Assembly (NCBI RefSeq): GCF_003063505.1
Contig: NZ_NERW01000003.1
Coordinates: 372,001 to 436,000 of the forward strand
DNA length: 64,000 nucleotides
Source: Limnohabitans sp. T6-20
GTDB lineage: Bacteria > Pseudomonadota > Gammaproteobacteria > Burkholderiales > Burkholderiaceae_C
Direction: 5' to 3'
A program made the translations under genes and the position numbers. Shown here piece by piece: positions 1 through 8,539 of this stretch; within the stretch, counting starts at the first letter, position 1; each line of letters begins with the position of its first letter. The notes under the pieces are model-generated. The model did no database searches and was not told the origin of the DNA. It saw only the letters and a list, made by a program, of their open reading frames with translations.

Positions 1-501
1 AAACTGATCGGCAGCGGCCATGTGCTGACGGGCAGCCGCGCCGACCTGGTGCGCTCGGGTGTGGCGGTGGCCGTGCCTGAGGGCCAGCCCGTGCCCGACA
101 TCTCGACCGAAGCCGCGCTCAAAGCCGCTGTTCTGGCCGCGCCCACGCTGGGCTATTCCACCGGCCCGAGCGGCGTGCAACTGGCCAAGCAATTCGAAGC
201 CTGGGGCATCGCGCACGAAATCGCCCCGCGCATCGTGCAGGCCAAGCCGGGCGTGCCCGTGGGCTCCTTGGTGGCGCTGGGCGAAGTGGCGCTGGGTTTT
301 CAGCAACTGAGCGAAATGCTGGGTGTGCAGGGCATCACCATCGTGGGCGGCCTGCCCCCGGCGGTGGAGATCATCACCACGTTTTCAGGTTCAGTGGCTG
401 CCACCAGCAGCCAAGCCGATGCGATGCGTACGCTGCTGGCCTTCTGGCAGTCGCCAGCCTGCGACCTACTCAAGCGCCAGCACGGTATGGCACCAGCCTG
501 A
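1..501 (+). CDS. C-terminal part of a ModA-like substrate-binding protein (partial)
   Basis: The frame is open from the first base, so the true start lies outside the window; 166 codons remain. The visible part (GYSTGPSGVQL, then GGLPPAVE, then a C-terminal helix with AFWQSPACDLLKR) fits the second lobe of extracytoplasmic solute-binding proteins of the molybdate/ModA-like class (PF13531 type). Such proteins capture a ligand in the periplasm for an ABC transporter, or act alone. No permease or ATPase gene follows: the next gene, 52 bases on, is ybiB. The ligand cannot be told from this fragment. Confidence 0.65.
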   Translation, partial: KLIGSGHVLTGSRADLVRSGVAVAVPEGQPVPDISTEAALKAAVLAAPTLGYSTGPSGVQLAKQFEAWGIAHEIAPRIVQAKPGVPVGSLVALGEVALGFQQLSEMLGVQGITIVGGLPPAVEIITTFSGSVAATSSQADAMRTLLAFWQSPACDLLKRQHGMAPA

Positions 502-553
502 ACGCCATACCCATATAACCAGCGGTTATCTGGTTTCCAGCACAATCTCGCGC

Positions 554-1453
554 ATGGGAATCAGCCACTACATCAAGGACATCGGGCGCGGCAAAGACGG
601 GGCGCGTGCGCTCAGCCGCGAGCAAGCTGCCGACCTGATGGGCCAGGTTCTGGACCAGCAAGTGAGCGATCTGGAGCTTGGCGCGTTTTGCATCGCCATG
701 CGCATCAAGGGCGAAACGCCCGAAGAGATGGCGGGTTTTCTGGACGCCACCCATGCCCGGCTGAACAAGGTCCGCATTGGCCAGACACCGACCGTGGTGC
801 TGCCCAGCTACAACGGGGCCCGCAAGCTGCCGGTGCTCACGCCACTCTTGGCCCTGCTGCTGGCACGCGAGGGCGTGGCTGTGGTCGTGCACGGCGCGGC
901 CACCGAAGACAAACGCGTGAGCAGCCAAGCGGTGTTCGCGCATCTGGGCGTAACCCCTGTGGATCGTGTGGGCCCTGCTGAGGCCGGACAAGTGCAGTTC
1001 ATCCCCACCGGCGTTTTGAACGCTGGACTGGACCGCCTGCTGGCCGTGCGCCGCGTGGTCGGTCTGCGCAACCCCGGGCACAGCCTGGTGAAACTGATGA
1101 AACCCTGTGATGGCCCCGCACTGGTGGTCAGCAGCTACACCCACCCCGAATATTTGCTGTCGATGTCGGCCACCTTTGCCCTGACGGGCCAGCATGCCCT
1201 GCTGCTGCGCGGCACCGAAGGCGAGCCCGTGGCCGATGCCCGCCGCACCCCGGCCATGGATGTTTTCAAAAATGGCCAGACGGTGCGCGTGCAAAACCAA
1301 CAAGAAGGCTCACTCGTGCAAGTGCCCGAACTGCCCACGACCGACGCTGCGGCCACCGCCCTTTACACCGAACATGTGCTGCAAGGCCTTTTGCCGGTGC
1401 CGGGGGCCATTGCCTTGCAAGTTCAACACATCCTGCGCGAGGTGAGCCCATGA
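554..1453 (+). CDS. ybiB: YbiB-type DNA-binding protein (TrpD2, glycosyltransferase family 3 fold)
   Basis: 299 residues from the ATG at 554 (MGISHYIKDIGRGKDGARAL). The N-terminal helical part with LSREQAADLMGQVLDQQVSDLELGAF is the glycosyltransferase family 3 N-terminal domain also found in anthranilate phosphoribosyltransferase (TrpD). The rest matches the YbiB/TrpD2 branch, which binds nucleic acid and lacks TrpD activity; it is LexA-controlled in E. coli. No SOS box stands out here. The stop overlaps the next start (ATGA, 1450-1453), so translation is probably coupled to the methyltransferase. The longer in-frame extension back to 323 overlaps the preceding gene and was rejected. Confidence 0.85.
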   Translation: MGISHYIKDIGRGKDGARALSREQAADLMGQVLDQQVSDLELGAFCIAMRIKGETPEEMAGFLDATHARLNKVRIGQTPTVVLPSYNGARKLPVLTPLLALLLAREGVAVVVHGAATEDKRVSSQAVFAHLGVTPVDRVGPAEAGQVQFIPTGVLNAGLDRLLAVRRVVGLRNPGHSLVKLMKPCDGPALVVSSYTHPEYLLSMSATFALTGQHALLLRGTEGEPVADARRTPAMDVFKNGQTVRVQNQQEGSLVQVPELPTTDAAATALYTEHVLQGLLPVPGAIALQVQHILREVSP

Positions 1454-2397
1454 ACCATGTCCTGCCCCCCTGTGGGAGCGAGCCCCTGCTCGCGAATGGA
1501 TGCGCTGACACGGCAAGCTTTCGGCCGCTGGGGCAGCCTCCCACAGAACACAAAAGCACTTCAAGCCCCATCCCCCGTGGGAGCGAGCCCCTGCTCGCGA
1601 ATGACCGCACAGCAACAGCACTTCATCAAGGCCGCTGCACGCTGGTGGGCGCAGGCCCCGGCGACCCGGAGCTGCTCACGCTCAAAGCCGTGAAAGCCAT
1701 TGCCAGCGCCACCGTGCTGCTGGTGGACGACTTGGTCAACGACGCGGTGCTCGAACACGCCTCGCCCAGCGCCCGCATCGTGAATGTGGGCAAGCGCGGC
1801 GGCTGCAAGAGCACGCCTCAGGCCTTCATCGACAAGCTGATGATCACCGCCGTGCAAGAAGGTGAGCATGTGGTGCGCCTCAAAGGCGGCGACCCCTTCA
1901 TCTTTGGCCGGGGCGGCGAAGAAGTCGAACACCTGCGCGCAGCGGGCATTGACGTCGAGGTGGTCAACGGCATCACCTCGGGCCTGGCGGGCATGAGCAG
2001 CCTGGGCGCACCGCTCACCCACCGCGAACATGCACATGGCGTGGTGTTTGTGACCGGCCACGCCAAGCCCGGCGACACCGGCACCGACTGGGCGCAACTG
2101 GCCACCACCGCCCACCAGTCCAAGCTGACGTTGGTAATTTACATGGGCGTGAGCAGCCTGGATCACATCAGCCAAGGCTTGCTGCAAGGCCTGCCAACCC
2201 ACACTCCCGTGGCCGTGGTGCAGCACGTCAGCTTGCCTGCACAGCGCCAAGCGTTGACCACGTTGGGTGAACTGGTGAGCACGGTGCAGCGCAAAGGCCT
2301 GCAAAGCCCCAGCATCATTGTGGTGGGCGATGTGGTGCAGGGGGCACGGGCTTGGCAACAGGCTAAGCCATACACAGAGGCTCAGCGAACCGCTTGA
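1450..2397 (+). CDS. cobA: Uroporphyrinogen-III C-methyltransferase (SUMT) with repeat-derived N-terminus
   Basis: Transfers two methyl groups from S-adenosylmethionine to uroporphyrinogen III, giving precorrin-2 for siroheme or cobalamin. The catalytic domain starts near residue 61 with the SAM-binding motif VGAGPGDPELLT and continues with VRLKGGDPFIFGRGGEE and the NGITS segment; from there about 255 residues match the usual SUMT size. The first 60 residues have no place in the family. They are encoded by two direct REP-like units plus one inverted unit, and the peptide GSEPLLAN occurs twice (residues 9-16 and 44-51). The ATG overlapping the ybiB stop is the only convincing in-frame start: the ATG at 1601 is out of frame, and an internal GTG near codon 65 would cut the SAM motif. 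Confidence 0.85.
   Translation: MNHVLPPCGSEPLLANGCADTASFRPLGQPPTEHKSTSSPIPRGSEPLLANDRTATALHQGRCTLVGAGPGDPELLTLKAVKAIASATVLLVDDLVNDAVLEHASPSARIVNVGKRGGCKSTPQAFIDKLMITAVQEGEHVVRLKGGDPFIFGRGGEEVEHLRAAGIDVEVVNGITSGLAGMSSLGAPLTHREHAHGVVFVTGHAKPGDTGTDWAQLATTAHQSKLTLVIYMGVSSLDHISQGLLQGLPTHTPVAVVQHVSLPAQRQALTTLGELVSTVQRKGLQSPSIIVVGDVVQGARAWQQAKPYTEAQRTA
1471..1603. repeat. REP-like cluster inside the SUMT reading frame (three units)
   Basis: Unit A at 1471-1499 (hairpin GCGAG, loop CCCCTG, CTCGC, then GAATGG), inverted unit B at 1520-1545 (ends CCTCCCACA), and a second direct unit A at 1577-1603. The A/inverted B pairing recurs at 2411-2498 and, mirrored, at 29793-29891, so these are copies of one dispersed palindromic family resembling bacterial REP/BIME elements. 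No REP-associated transposase is seen in the window. Confidence 0.85.
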
Positions 2398-2410
2398 CCT
2401 GATGCCGCCC

Positions 2411-2498
2411 TGTGGGAGCGAGCCCCTGCTCGCGGATGGTGGTTGAAGCATTTTCCCTTGATCCATTAGACATTCGGTCGCAGGGGCGACCTCCCACA
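2411..2498. repeat. REP-like pair (BIME), unit A then inverted unit B
   Basis: Unit A at 2411-2439 differs by one base from the copy at 1471; inverted unit B lies at 2471-2498 (starts CATTCGGTCGC, ends CTCCCACA). The pair sits between the cobA stop and the next start. Each unit can fold into a short GC-rich hairpin, so it may also protect the 3' end of the upstream mRNA or end transcription. Confidence 0.85.
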
Positions 2499-2586
2499 CA
2501 AGACAAGTACCCCACACAAGACGATCTCCGCCCCAAACGGCATCGGCAACGGGCATTCTCAACCCCGCCGCTTACACTCCTGACCC

Positions 2587-3819
2587 ATGAATACATGGGA
2601 TGCTGTGATCGTGGGTGCCGGGGCTGCCGGTTTGTTTTGCGCCGGTCAGGCAGGCCAGCGCGGCCTCAAGGTGCTGGTCATCGACCACAGCGACAAGATG
2701 GCGGAAAAAATCCGCATCTCGGGTGGCGGACGTTGCAACTTCACCAACCGTTTGCTCGACGCATCGGCACCGCAAAAGCACTTCATCAGCCAGAACCCGC
2801 ACTTTTGCCGCTCGGCCCTGTCGCGCTACACCCCGCAGGACTTCATCGATCTGGTGCAAAAGCACGGCATCGCTTTCCATGAAAAGCACAAAGGTCAGCT
2901 GTTTTGCGACCACTCGGCCGAAGACATCATCCGCATGCTGCTGGCCGAGTGCGAAGCCGGGGGCGTGACGCTATGGAGCGCTTGCGCAGTGAAGTCTGTG
3001 CGGCACCACACACAAGACGCTCAAACCACGCACTACGTGCTGGAAACCGACAAAGGCCCGGTGCAAACCACCTCGCTGGTGGTGGCCACGGGCGGCTTGT
3101 CCATCCCCAAGATCGGCGCCACGGGCTGGGGCTACGAGGTGGCCACCCAGTTTGGCCTGCGCCTGGTCGAGCGCCGCCCGGGCCTGGTTCCTTTGACGTT
3201 TGACGGCGATGCCTGGGCACCTTATGCCCAACTGGCGGGCCTGGCTTTGCCAGTGGGCATTGAGACGGGTGAGAAAAAAACCCGCATGCACTTTGACGAA
3301 GACCTGCTGTTCACCCACCGCGGGCTGTCAGGCCCCGGCGTGCTGCAAATCTCGAGCTACTGGCAAGAAGGCACACCCATCCGACTGAATCTGGCACCCG
3401 ACGTCAAGCTGCCCGAACGTTTGCAAGACGCCAAGCTGCGCTCCAAAAAATTACTGGGCAACGAATTGGCCACCTTGGTACCCAGCCGCTTGGCCGAAGC
3501 CTGGGTCAGCCAGGACCCGGCCTTGCAACGCACCTCAGCCGAAGTGCCCGACAAAGCCTTGAACAAATTGGCCGAAGCGCTGTCGAACTGGACTCTTACG
3601 CCCACGGGCAGCGAAGGCTACAAAAAAGCAGAAGTGACCTTGGGCGGCGTCGACACCCGCGACCTGTCTTCGCAAACCATGGAGTCCAAACAGCCCGGCT
3701 TGTATTTCATTGGCGAAGTGGTGGACGTGACCGGCTGGCTGGGGGGTTACAACTTCCAGTGGGCGTGGGCCAGCGCCCATGCCTGTGCGCAGGCTTTGCC
3801 TGCACACATCAAGACCTGA
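2587..3819 (+). CDS. HI0933/YhiN-family NAD(P)/FAD-dependent oxidoreductase
   Basis: 410 residues. The FAD-binding Rossmann motif VGAGAAGLFCAG is at residues 10-21, followed by the family signature ISGGGRCNFTN around residues 45-55. The C-terminal FAD contact region is GLYFIGEVVDVTGWLGGYN followed by FQWAWASA. These place it in the HI0933/BaiN-like flavoprotein family (PF03486), whose cellular role is poorly defined; some members reduce ring double bonds. It is convergent with the MscS gene, with two bases between the stop codons and a 12-base palindrome (3815-3826) spanning both stops. It stands alone, so context gives no substrate. Confidence 0.85.
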   Translation: MNTWDAVIVGAGAAGLFCAGQAGQRGLKVLVIDHSDKMAEKIRISGGGRCNFTNRLLDASAPQKHFISQNPHFCRSALSRYTPQDFIDLVQKHGIAFHEKHKGQLFCDHSAEDIIRMLLAECEAGGVTLWSACAVKSVRHHTQDAQTTHYVLETDKGPVQTTSLVVATGGLSIPKIGATGWGYEVATQFGLRLVERRPGLVPLTFDGDAWAPYAQLAGLALPVGIETGEKKTRMHFDEDLLFTHRGLSGPGVLQISSYWQEGTPIRLNLAPDVKLPERLQDAKLRSKKLLGNELATLVPSRLAEAWVSQDPALQRTSAEVPDKALNKLAEALSNWTLTPTGSEGYKKAEVTLGGVDTRDLSSQTMESKQPGLYFIGEVVDVTGWLGGYNFQWAWASAHACAQALPAHIKT

Positions 3820-3821
3820 AT

Positions 3822-5168
3822 TCAGGCCATCGCTGACACGGGTTTTGTGATGGGCTGCTTGAAGGCTTCAGCGCTCTCTGAGGCCAGCGGCAGGCCTTCG
3901 GCGCGAAAGCGCATGCAAATGTCGAACATCAATTCCGAGACCAGGCGTTTTTGACCGTTCTGCAGATCGTTGATCCAAAAACTGGTCTCCAGCGTCACCT
4001 CACTGGCTGCAACAGAGGCGATCAGCACATCTCCTGGCGGCTCTGGCAAGACGCGAGCAGACGTCTGGAGTGATTGAAAAATCAACTCCCGAGCCCGGGG
4101 GTAGTCGGCCACATCGGCAATTTTCAAAACGAAGGACACCCGAAAATCGTCGTTGCTCAGGGTGTGGTTTTGCAACACGCCCTTGATCACACTGCTGTTG
4201 GGGATCAAGCTTTCAGTGCCCACGGCGTCACGCACTACCACGGCGCGGCTACTCATCTGCACCACCCGCCCGGTGATCTTGTCGATGGTCACGTAATCGC
4301 CCACCTTGAGCGCACGCTCAAGCAGCACGTACAAGCCACTCACGAAATTGACAACAAACTCCTGCAAGCCAAAACCCAAGCCAATGCCCATGGCCCCGGC
4401 AAATGCTGCCAGTGTGGTCAGATCCACGCCTGAGCTGACCAGCACCCCCACCAGAGTGAACACAAAGAGACCCACACTGAAGAGGCGCGTCAGAATCAAG
4501 GCGTCATTGCCCTGTATCGTGCTCTGTCGTGCATAGCGCTTGAGCAAGCGGTCCACCAAGTCGGCAATTTGCCCTGCCACCGTGAGCGCCACCACGCCCA
4601 TGAGCACGCCGGTGACGATGTTGGCACCCTTGAACACCTGCTCGCCAATGGAAAATTCAATGGCCTGTATCAGGGTGGTGATGGGTTGAAACAATCCAAA
4701 AAATGTCAGTACAACCACCGCGACAGCCGACCACTCAATCAGGTGCAAAAAAATTCGCAGGACCTCATGTGGGTGAAGAACATGACGGAAAAACCAACCC
4801 ACCGTGCGAATGACCAGCACCCACAAAGTCAGTGAAAGCACCTTCCACAACACCATCAATTCATATGCAGTCAGGCCACGAAGCCAGCCCACACCAAAAA
4901 AACCCGACAGAGTCAGCACCGCCACCACAGCAGGGCCCATGACTTGAACAGCATGATGGACATAGCCCGACCAGCGGCCTGTCACAGTGAAACGCCCCAT
5001 TGCCACATGGCGTGCGGCATAACCTGCTGCAATACTCAGCACGCACAAAATGCACTGCAAGGCAAAACTTCCCAAGGGCAAGCTCTGGTAAGCGTGATAG
5101 GCCATGGATTGGTAAAACCCGTCACCGCTCATCACCACCTGATCTATCTTCATGAAGTTCATGTCCAT
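3822..5168 (-). CDS. MscS-family mechanosensitive ion channel
   Basis: About 448 residues from the ATG at 5168; a TTG two codons earlier (5174) is possible. Several membrane helices precede the pore-lining TM3 region, seen as GAMGIGLGFGLQEFVVNF with its Gly/Ala-rich packing face, then the beta domain (VGDYVTIDKITGRVVQMSSR). Family members open under membrane tension to release osmolytes on hypo-osmotic shock. Extra N-terminal helices make it longer than E. coli MscS (286 residues), as in YnaI/YbdG-like members. It begins 18 bases after the patatin gene stop and is probably co-transcribed with it. Confidence 0.9.
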   Translation of the reverse strand: MDMNFMKIDQVVMSGDGFYQSMAYHAYQSLPLGSFALQCILCVLSIAAGYAARHVAMGRFTVTGRWSGYVHHAVQVMGPAVVAVLTLSGFFGVGWLRGLTAYELMVLWKVLSLTLWVLVIRTVGWFFRHVLHPHEVLRIFLHLIEWSAVAVVVLTFFGLFQPITTLIQAIEFSIGEQVFKGANIVTGVLMGVVALTVAGQIADLVDRLLKRYARQSTIQGNDALILTRLFSVGLFVFTLVGVLVSSGVDLTTLAAFAGAMGIGLGFGLQEFVVNFVSGLYVLLERALKVGDYVTIDKITGRVVQMSSRAVVVRDAVGTESLIPNSSVIKGVLQNHTLSNDDFRVSFVLKIADVADYPRARELIFQSLQTSARVLPEPPGDVLIASVAASEVTLETSFWINDLQNGQKRLVSELMFDICMRFRAEGLPLASESAEAFKQPITKPVSAMA

Positions 5169-5186
5169 ACGCAACGATCCAATCAG

Positions 5187-7481
5187 TCAATAAGTGAAGC
5201 GTCTGCCCAACTGCACAAACACGTTGTAGACATTGCCTGAGCCCCGTGCTGCACCCAGATAGATGTCACCGATCTTGCTGTCGACCGCAACGAAGGCTGT
5301 CGCGCTGTAACGAGTTCGCATCGCCTCGCCCTGAAGCCAGGCATCACCCGCTTCCAAGACGGCTCCCACGTAGGTTTTTTGCTTAAGCAAGCCTCCTTCG
5401 GTCAACCGATACATGTAAGTGCCCTGCGCATGGGCCAGCTGGTTGCCTGCCAGCTGCCCCATTCGATAGGCCCCCATGAGCTGAAAGCCTCCCAAAAACA
5501 GGAGCGTAGGAGACTGACACTTTTGGCAATCCTGGATCAGCCTCTCTTGGGCCAAATTCAAACCAAGATTAAAAAAATGCGGTCCAAAGCCGTAAGCCAC
5601 TTTGGCACTCAAACGCCCTGTTGCATAAGAGTTACCTGAAATTCCTTGCTCAACACTGGCGTTCAAGTAATAACCCCGAGTGGGAAAACTCAACGAATCC
5701 AGTTGGTCGACTTGCAATTGGGTCTTCAGCCCGTTGTAACTGAAGTCACTGACTGACGCACCAGAAGAAGCCAGTATTTCGTTGTAGGTGTCCATGGTTC
5801 GGCGTATACGACCAGAAGTCAGACCCACTTTGATATTCGCTTTTCTCTCCCAGTCATAGACCAGCTGCGCATCCCAAGTCTGAAGCGTTTGGTTGAAGTA
5901 AGTGAGTTTTTGGGTGCTCAAATCGTCACGATCAATTGCAGTGCCGTAAATAGGCAACTGGTTACGGTCCCAAGCGACTCCAGTTTCCACACTCCAGCGG
6001 CTGGACAAGCGCTGGTACAAACGAGCTGCAAATTCAGACTGAGTCCCCACTCGGGCATCCAGAGAAAACTCAAGACCTGACGGGGTCAACCAAGGGCGTC
6101 GGTAGCCTAATCCCATCGTAAATTGCGTCACACCGTTGGCCTCTGCGGAAAAGCCCAAAGTGGTTTTCATGAAGTGTGGGCTGTAAGGTTTTTCCCGAAC
6201 CTGAACGATCAACTTGTACTGATCACCTTGCTGCTGCTCCAAAGCGTAACTGACCAGGTCAAAGTAACCACTGGTATACAGCTCATCTATGAAGCGCTCA
6301 GTTTCGCGCACAGAAAACTCTTGCTCCAGCAGCGGTGACAACACCGAGCGAATGTAAGTCTCCGGCACATCTTTTTGACCTTTGGCTTCAATCAGCACAA
6401 TGCGCTTTTCTCGCTGATCAAATGACAGTTGGTTGGCCTGTGGTTTGGCTGTGGTTTGCGCAAAATGCGATTTCAAGCCAGCCCAACGCTCGCTGACATT
6501 GGACAGCGCAGCCTGGCCGCGTTGCACGATCTCGGCAGAACGGTTGAAATCAGCAAACCCCACATCTTGCAAGGACGGTTTGACCAGCACATCCTGCGGC
6601 CGCAGCAAGTCCAGATTTCTCTTTTCATTCTGACGGATCATGATGTCGATCATCCGGTTGGCTACCTCCAGCGCATGGTTAGCCTGCTCGTTGTTGCGGT
6701 CATCCGCGCCCCCCGCCAGAAACGACGCAACGATCACGTCTGCGCCTTCCTGCAAAGCAACCTCAACAGGCAAGTTGGCCACCAGACCACCATCCACATA
6801 AGTCTCACCCTCGATCTCCACAGGTGCAAACACGGCCGGGGCGGCCATGCTGGCCCGGATGGCCAAATGCAAAGCCCCGTGGTCAAAAACCTTCATCTCT
6901 CCATCGCGATAACGGGTCGCCACAGCGCGAAACGGAATCTTCAAATCATTGAAATTGACCTGTGGCGGTACATGTGCGGTCAGGTCCTGCAGCAATGCAA
7001 GAAAGCGTTGGCCATCACTGACGCCTCGGGCAAAGTTGAGCCCGCCGTTCTTGATCCCGAACTCCAGCTCAACCGGGTATTTCTGCTGATACGCACGGGT
7101 ACTCGACGGCAGCTCCAGACGATTGAGCTGATCAAGCGCAACTTTCGCGGGGTCCAGCCCACCAATCACGCGTTCAATTTCATTCGTTGATAAACCACTG
7201 GCGTATAAACCGCCGATGACAGCCCCCATGCTGGTCCCCACAATGCGTGCAATCGGAATGTGGTCGTTTTCCAATTGACGCAGAACAGCCAAATGTGCAA
7301 AACCTTTGGCCCCGCCCCCGGCAAGAACAACGACAACCGATGGTGTGGCGGAGCGCACAGAAGGTGGCGCGGCAAACGCCACTTGCCCCCAACACCAAGG
7401 GGCGATCAAACTCAAAACAAGCGCTGCAAAGCGTTGGGCACGGCTCATCCGACGATCTAAATGGTCAAAAAATGTTTTCAT
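5187..7481 (-). CDS. Patatin-like phospholipase fused to POTRA and outer-membrane barrel (PlpD-like)
   Basis: 764 residues. An N-terminal signal region (to about residue 38) is followed by a patatin domain with oxyanion motif GGGAKG (55-60), nucleophile motif GTSMG (Ser84) and the DGG of the catalytic dyad (Asp230). A POTRA-like segment follows near 350-430 (ETYIRSVLSPLLEQEF onwards). The C-terminal half resembles a 16-strand Omp85-type barrel (SFPTRGYYLNAS; final strand ending in RRFTY with a terminal aromatic). This is the layout of type Vd autotransporters such as Pseudomonas PlpD, in which the barrel is linked to a lipase. Catalytic residues appear intact. Whether the lipase is released or stays in the periplasm cannot be read from sequence. 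Confidence 0.9.
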   Translation of the reverse strand: MKTFFDHLDRRMSRAQRFAALVLSLIAPWCWGQVAFAAPPSVRSATPSVVVVLAGGGAKGFAHLAVLRQLENDHIPIARIVGTSMGAVIGGLYASGLSTNEIERVIGGLDPAKVALDQLNRLELPSSTRAYQQKYPVELEFGIKNGGLNFARGVSDGQRFLALLQDLTAHVPPQVNFNDLKIPFRAVATRYRDGEMKVFDHGALHLAIRASMAAPAVFAPVEIEGETYVDGGLVANLPVEVALQEGADVIVASFLAGGADDRNNEQANHALEVANRMIDIMIRQNEKRNLDLLRPQDVLVKPSLQDVGFADFNRSAEIVQRGQAALSNVSERWAGLKSHFAQTTAKPQANQLSFDQREKRIVLIEAKGQKDVPETYIRSVLSPLLEQEFSVRETERFIDELYTSGYFDLVSYALEQQQGDQYKLIVQVREKPYSPHFMKTTLGFSAEANGVTQFTMGLGYRRPWLTPSGLEFSLDARVGTQSEFAARLYQRLSSRWSVETGVAWDRNQLPIYGTAIDRDDLSTQKLTYFNQTLQTWDAQLVYDWERKANIKVGLTSGRIRRTMDTYNEILASSGASVSDFSYNGLKTQLQVDQLDSLSFPTRGYYLNASVEQGISGNSYATGRLSAKVAYGFGPHFFNLGLNLAQERLIQDCQKCQSPTLLFLGGFQLMGAYRMGQLAGNQLAHAQGTYMYRLTEGGLLKQKTYVGAVLEAGDAWLQGEAMRTRYSATAFVAVDSKIGDIYLGAARGSGNVYNVFVQLGRRFTY

Positions 7482-7559
7482 TTGTGTTGCATTTTAGATA
7501 CTCAGACTTTTTTGCAAGACTGAGGGCACGAGGACGGCCTGCAGGACCGTTTCAACATT

Positions 7560-7583
7560 TGCCCAAAGATGTGCTTTTGGGCA
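7560..7583. other. Inverted repeat upstream of rpsU
   Basis: TGCCCAAA (7560-7567) and TTTGGGCA (7576-7583) form a perfect 8-bp stem with an 8-base loop. It lies between the divergent patatin and rpsU genes, just upstream of the rpsU -10 element. It could be a regulator site or a terminator; no run of T follows on either strand. Confidence 0.5.
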
Positions 7584-7616
7584 CACAAAGTCGGCAAGTC
7601 ACCGTTTTGCAGGCGC

Positions 7617-7622
7617 TATAAT
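7617..7622 (+). promoter_or_regulatory. Probable -10 element of the rpsU promoter
   Basis: A perfect TATAAT lies 128 bases before the rpsU start. No convincing -35 hexamer is seen at 16-18 bases upstream. Transcription from here would give a leader of about 120 nt. Confidence 0.55.
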
Positions 7623-7642
7623 CTCAGGCTTTGCTGGCAAAC

Positions 7643-7712
7643 CCCCGTCTGCCAAATACTAGTTCGTGACGGGGAACCGCCGAAACTGGGTTTCAAGGGC
7701 CCGATCTCCCTT
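7643..7712 (+). ncRNA. Structured 5' leader of rpsU (three predicted hairpins)
   Basis: Three inverted repeats lie in a row: CCCCGTC (7643-7649) with GACGGGG (7668-7674); GAAAC TGG GTTTC (about 7682-7694); and AAGGG with CCCTT shortly after. They sit between the TATAAT box and the rpsU start, where autoregulatory leaders of ribosomal protein genes are usual. The folding is by eye. Confidence 0.4.
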
Positions 7713-7749
7713 GTTGCTACAGCCGGCACATTTTTGGAAAATTGATTCA

Positions 7750-7962
7750 ATGACCACCATCCGCGTGAAAGAAAACGAGCCGTTTGACGTTGCCCTGCGT
7801 CGCTTCAAGCGCACCATCGAAAAACTCGGCCTGCTGACAGACCTGCGTGCCCGCGAGTTCTACGAGAAGCCCACCACAGAGCGCAAGCGCAAAAAAGCGG
7901 CTGCTGTGAAGCGTCATTACAAACGCGTTCGCAGCATGCAATTGCCCAAGAAGATGTATTGA
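7750..7962 (+). CDS. rpsU: 30S ribosomal protein S21
   Basis: 70 residues, the normal length. The body [29 protein letters not shown] and the basic C-terminus are characteristic of bacterial S21, which sits on the 30S platform near the anti-Shine-Dalgarno end of 16S rRNA and helps initiation. The start ATG at 7750 has only a weak ribosome-binding site, which fits regulation through the structured leader. In E. coli rpsU heads the dnaG-rpoD operon; here GatB/YqeY follows and rpoD is about 5.4 kb away. Confidence 0.97.
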   Translation: MTTIRVKENEPFDVALRRFKRTIEKLGLLTDLRAREFYEKPTTERKRKKAAAVKRHYKRVRSMQLPKKMY

Positions 7963-7996
7963 TCTTCTTTTGCATGGCCTGAAAAGGTCTGCAAAC

Positions 7997-8027
7997 AAGC
8001 CCGCTGGAGGACGCTCAGGCGGGCTTT
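7997..8027 (+). terminator. Probable terminator after rpsU
   Basis: AAGCCCGC (7997-8004) pairs with GCGGGCTT (8019-8026), ending in TTT. The 8-bp stem has a 14-base loop. It lies between rpsU and the YqeY gene and may attenuate read-through. Confidence 0.7.
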
Positions 8028-8069
8028 GTCGTTTATGCCTCCCCACTTTCGAACATCCAGGAGCCTCTC

Positions 8070-8516
8070 ATGAGCCTGAAAGAACAGATCACCGAAGACA
8101 TGAAGAACGCCATGCGGGCCAAAGACGCTGAGCGTCTTGGCACCATCCGCTTGCTGTTGTCGGCCATGAAGCAAAAAGAAGTCGACGAGCGCATTGAGCT
8201 GGACGACGTGGCCGTGGTGGCCATCGTGGACAAGCTCATCAAGCAACGCAAAGACTCGATCGCCGCTTTTGAACAAGCCGCCCGCCAAGACCTGGCCGAC
8301 AAGGAAAAAGCCGAAATGGCGGTGTTGCTGGCGTACCTGCCCGAGCGCATGTCGGCCGAAGAAGTCACAGCGGCCGTTCAGGCCATCGTGACCGAACTGG
8401 GCGCCAAAGGCCCCGGCGACATGGGCAAAGTGATGGGCGCTGTGAAAGCCAAACTGGCCGGTAAAGCCGACATGGGCCAAGTGTCTGCCGCGGTCAAAGC
8501 CGCTTTGGCAGGCTGA
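8070..8516 (+). CDS. GatB/YqeY domain protein
   Basis: 148 residues, typical for free-standing YqeY proteins (PF09424). It opens with SLKEQITEDMKNAMRAKDAERLGTIR and contains IDKLIKQRKDSIAAFEQA-like and AYLPERMSAEEV segments of the family. The fold is shared with the tail domain of the amidotransferase subunit GatB and probably contacts tRNA, but the free-standing protein has no settled function. An AGGAG ribosome-binding site is at 8058-8062. Its place directly after rpsU is conserved in many proteobacteria. Confidence 0.92.
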   Translation: MSLKEQITEDMKNAMRAKDAERLGTIRLLLSAMKQKEVDERIELDDVAVVAIVDKLIKQRKDSIAAFEQAARQDLADKEKAEMAVLLAYLPERMSAEEVTAAVQAIVTELGAKGPGDMGKVMGAVKAKLAGKADMGQVSAAVKAALAG

Positions 8517-8539
8517 CAGCTTGCTGCCTTATCCAGCGA

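Noticed and set aside
1561..2562. 333-codon antisense frame over cobA
   Set aside because: Its apparent repeats come from the REP units; the rest is the shadow of cobA.
3815..3826. Palindrome CCTGAATTCAGG spanning two convergent stop codons
   Set aside because: A short stem with no loop or T tract; likely chance.
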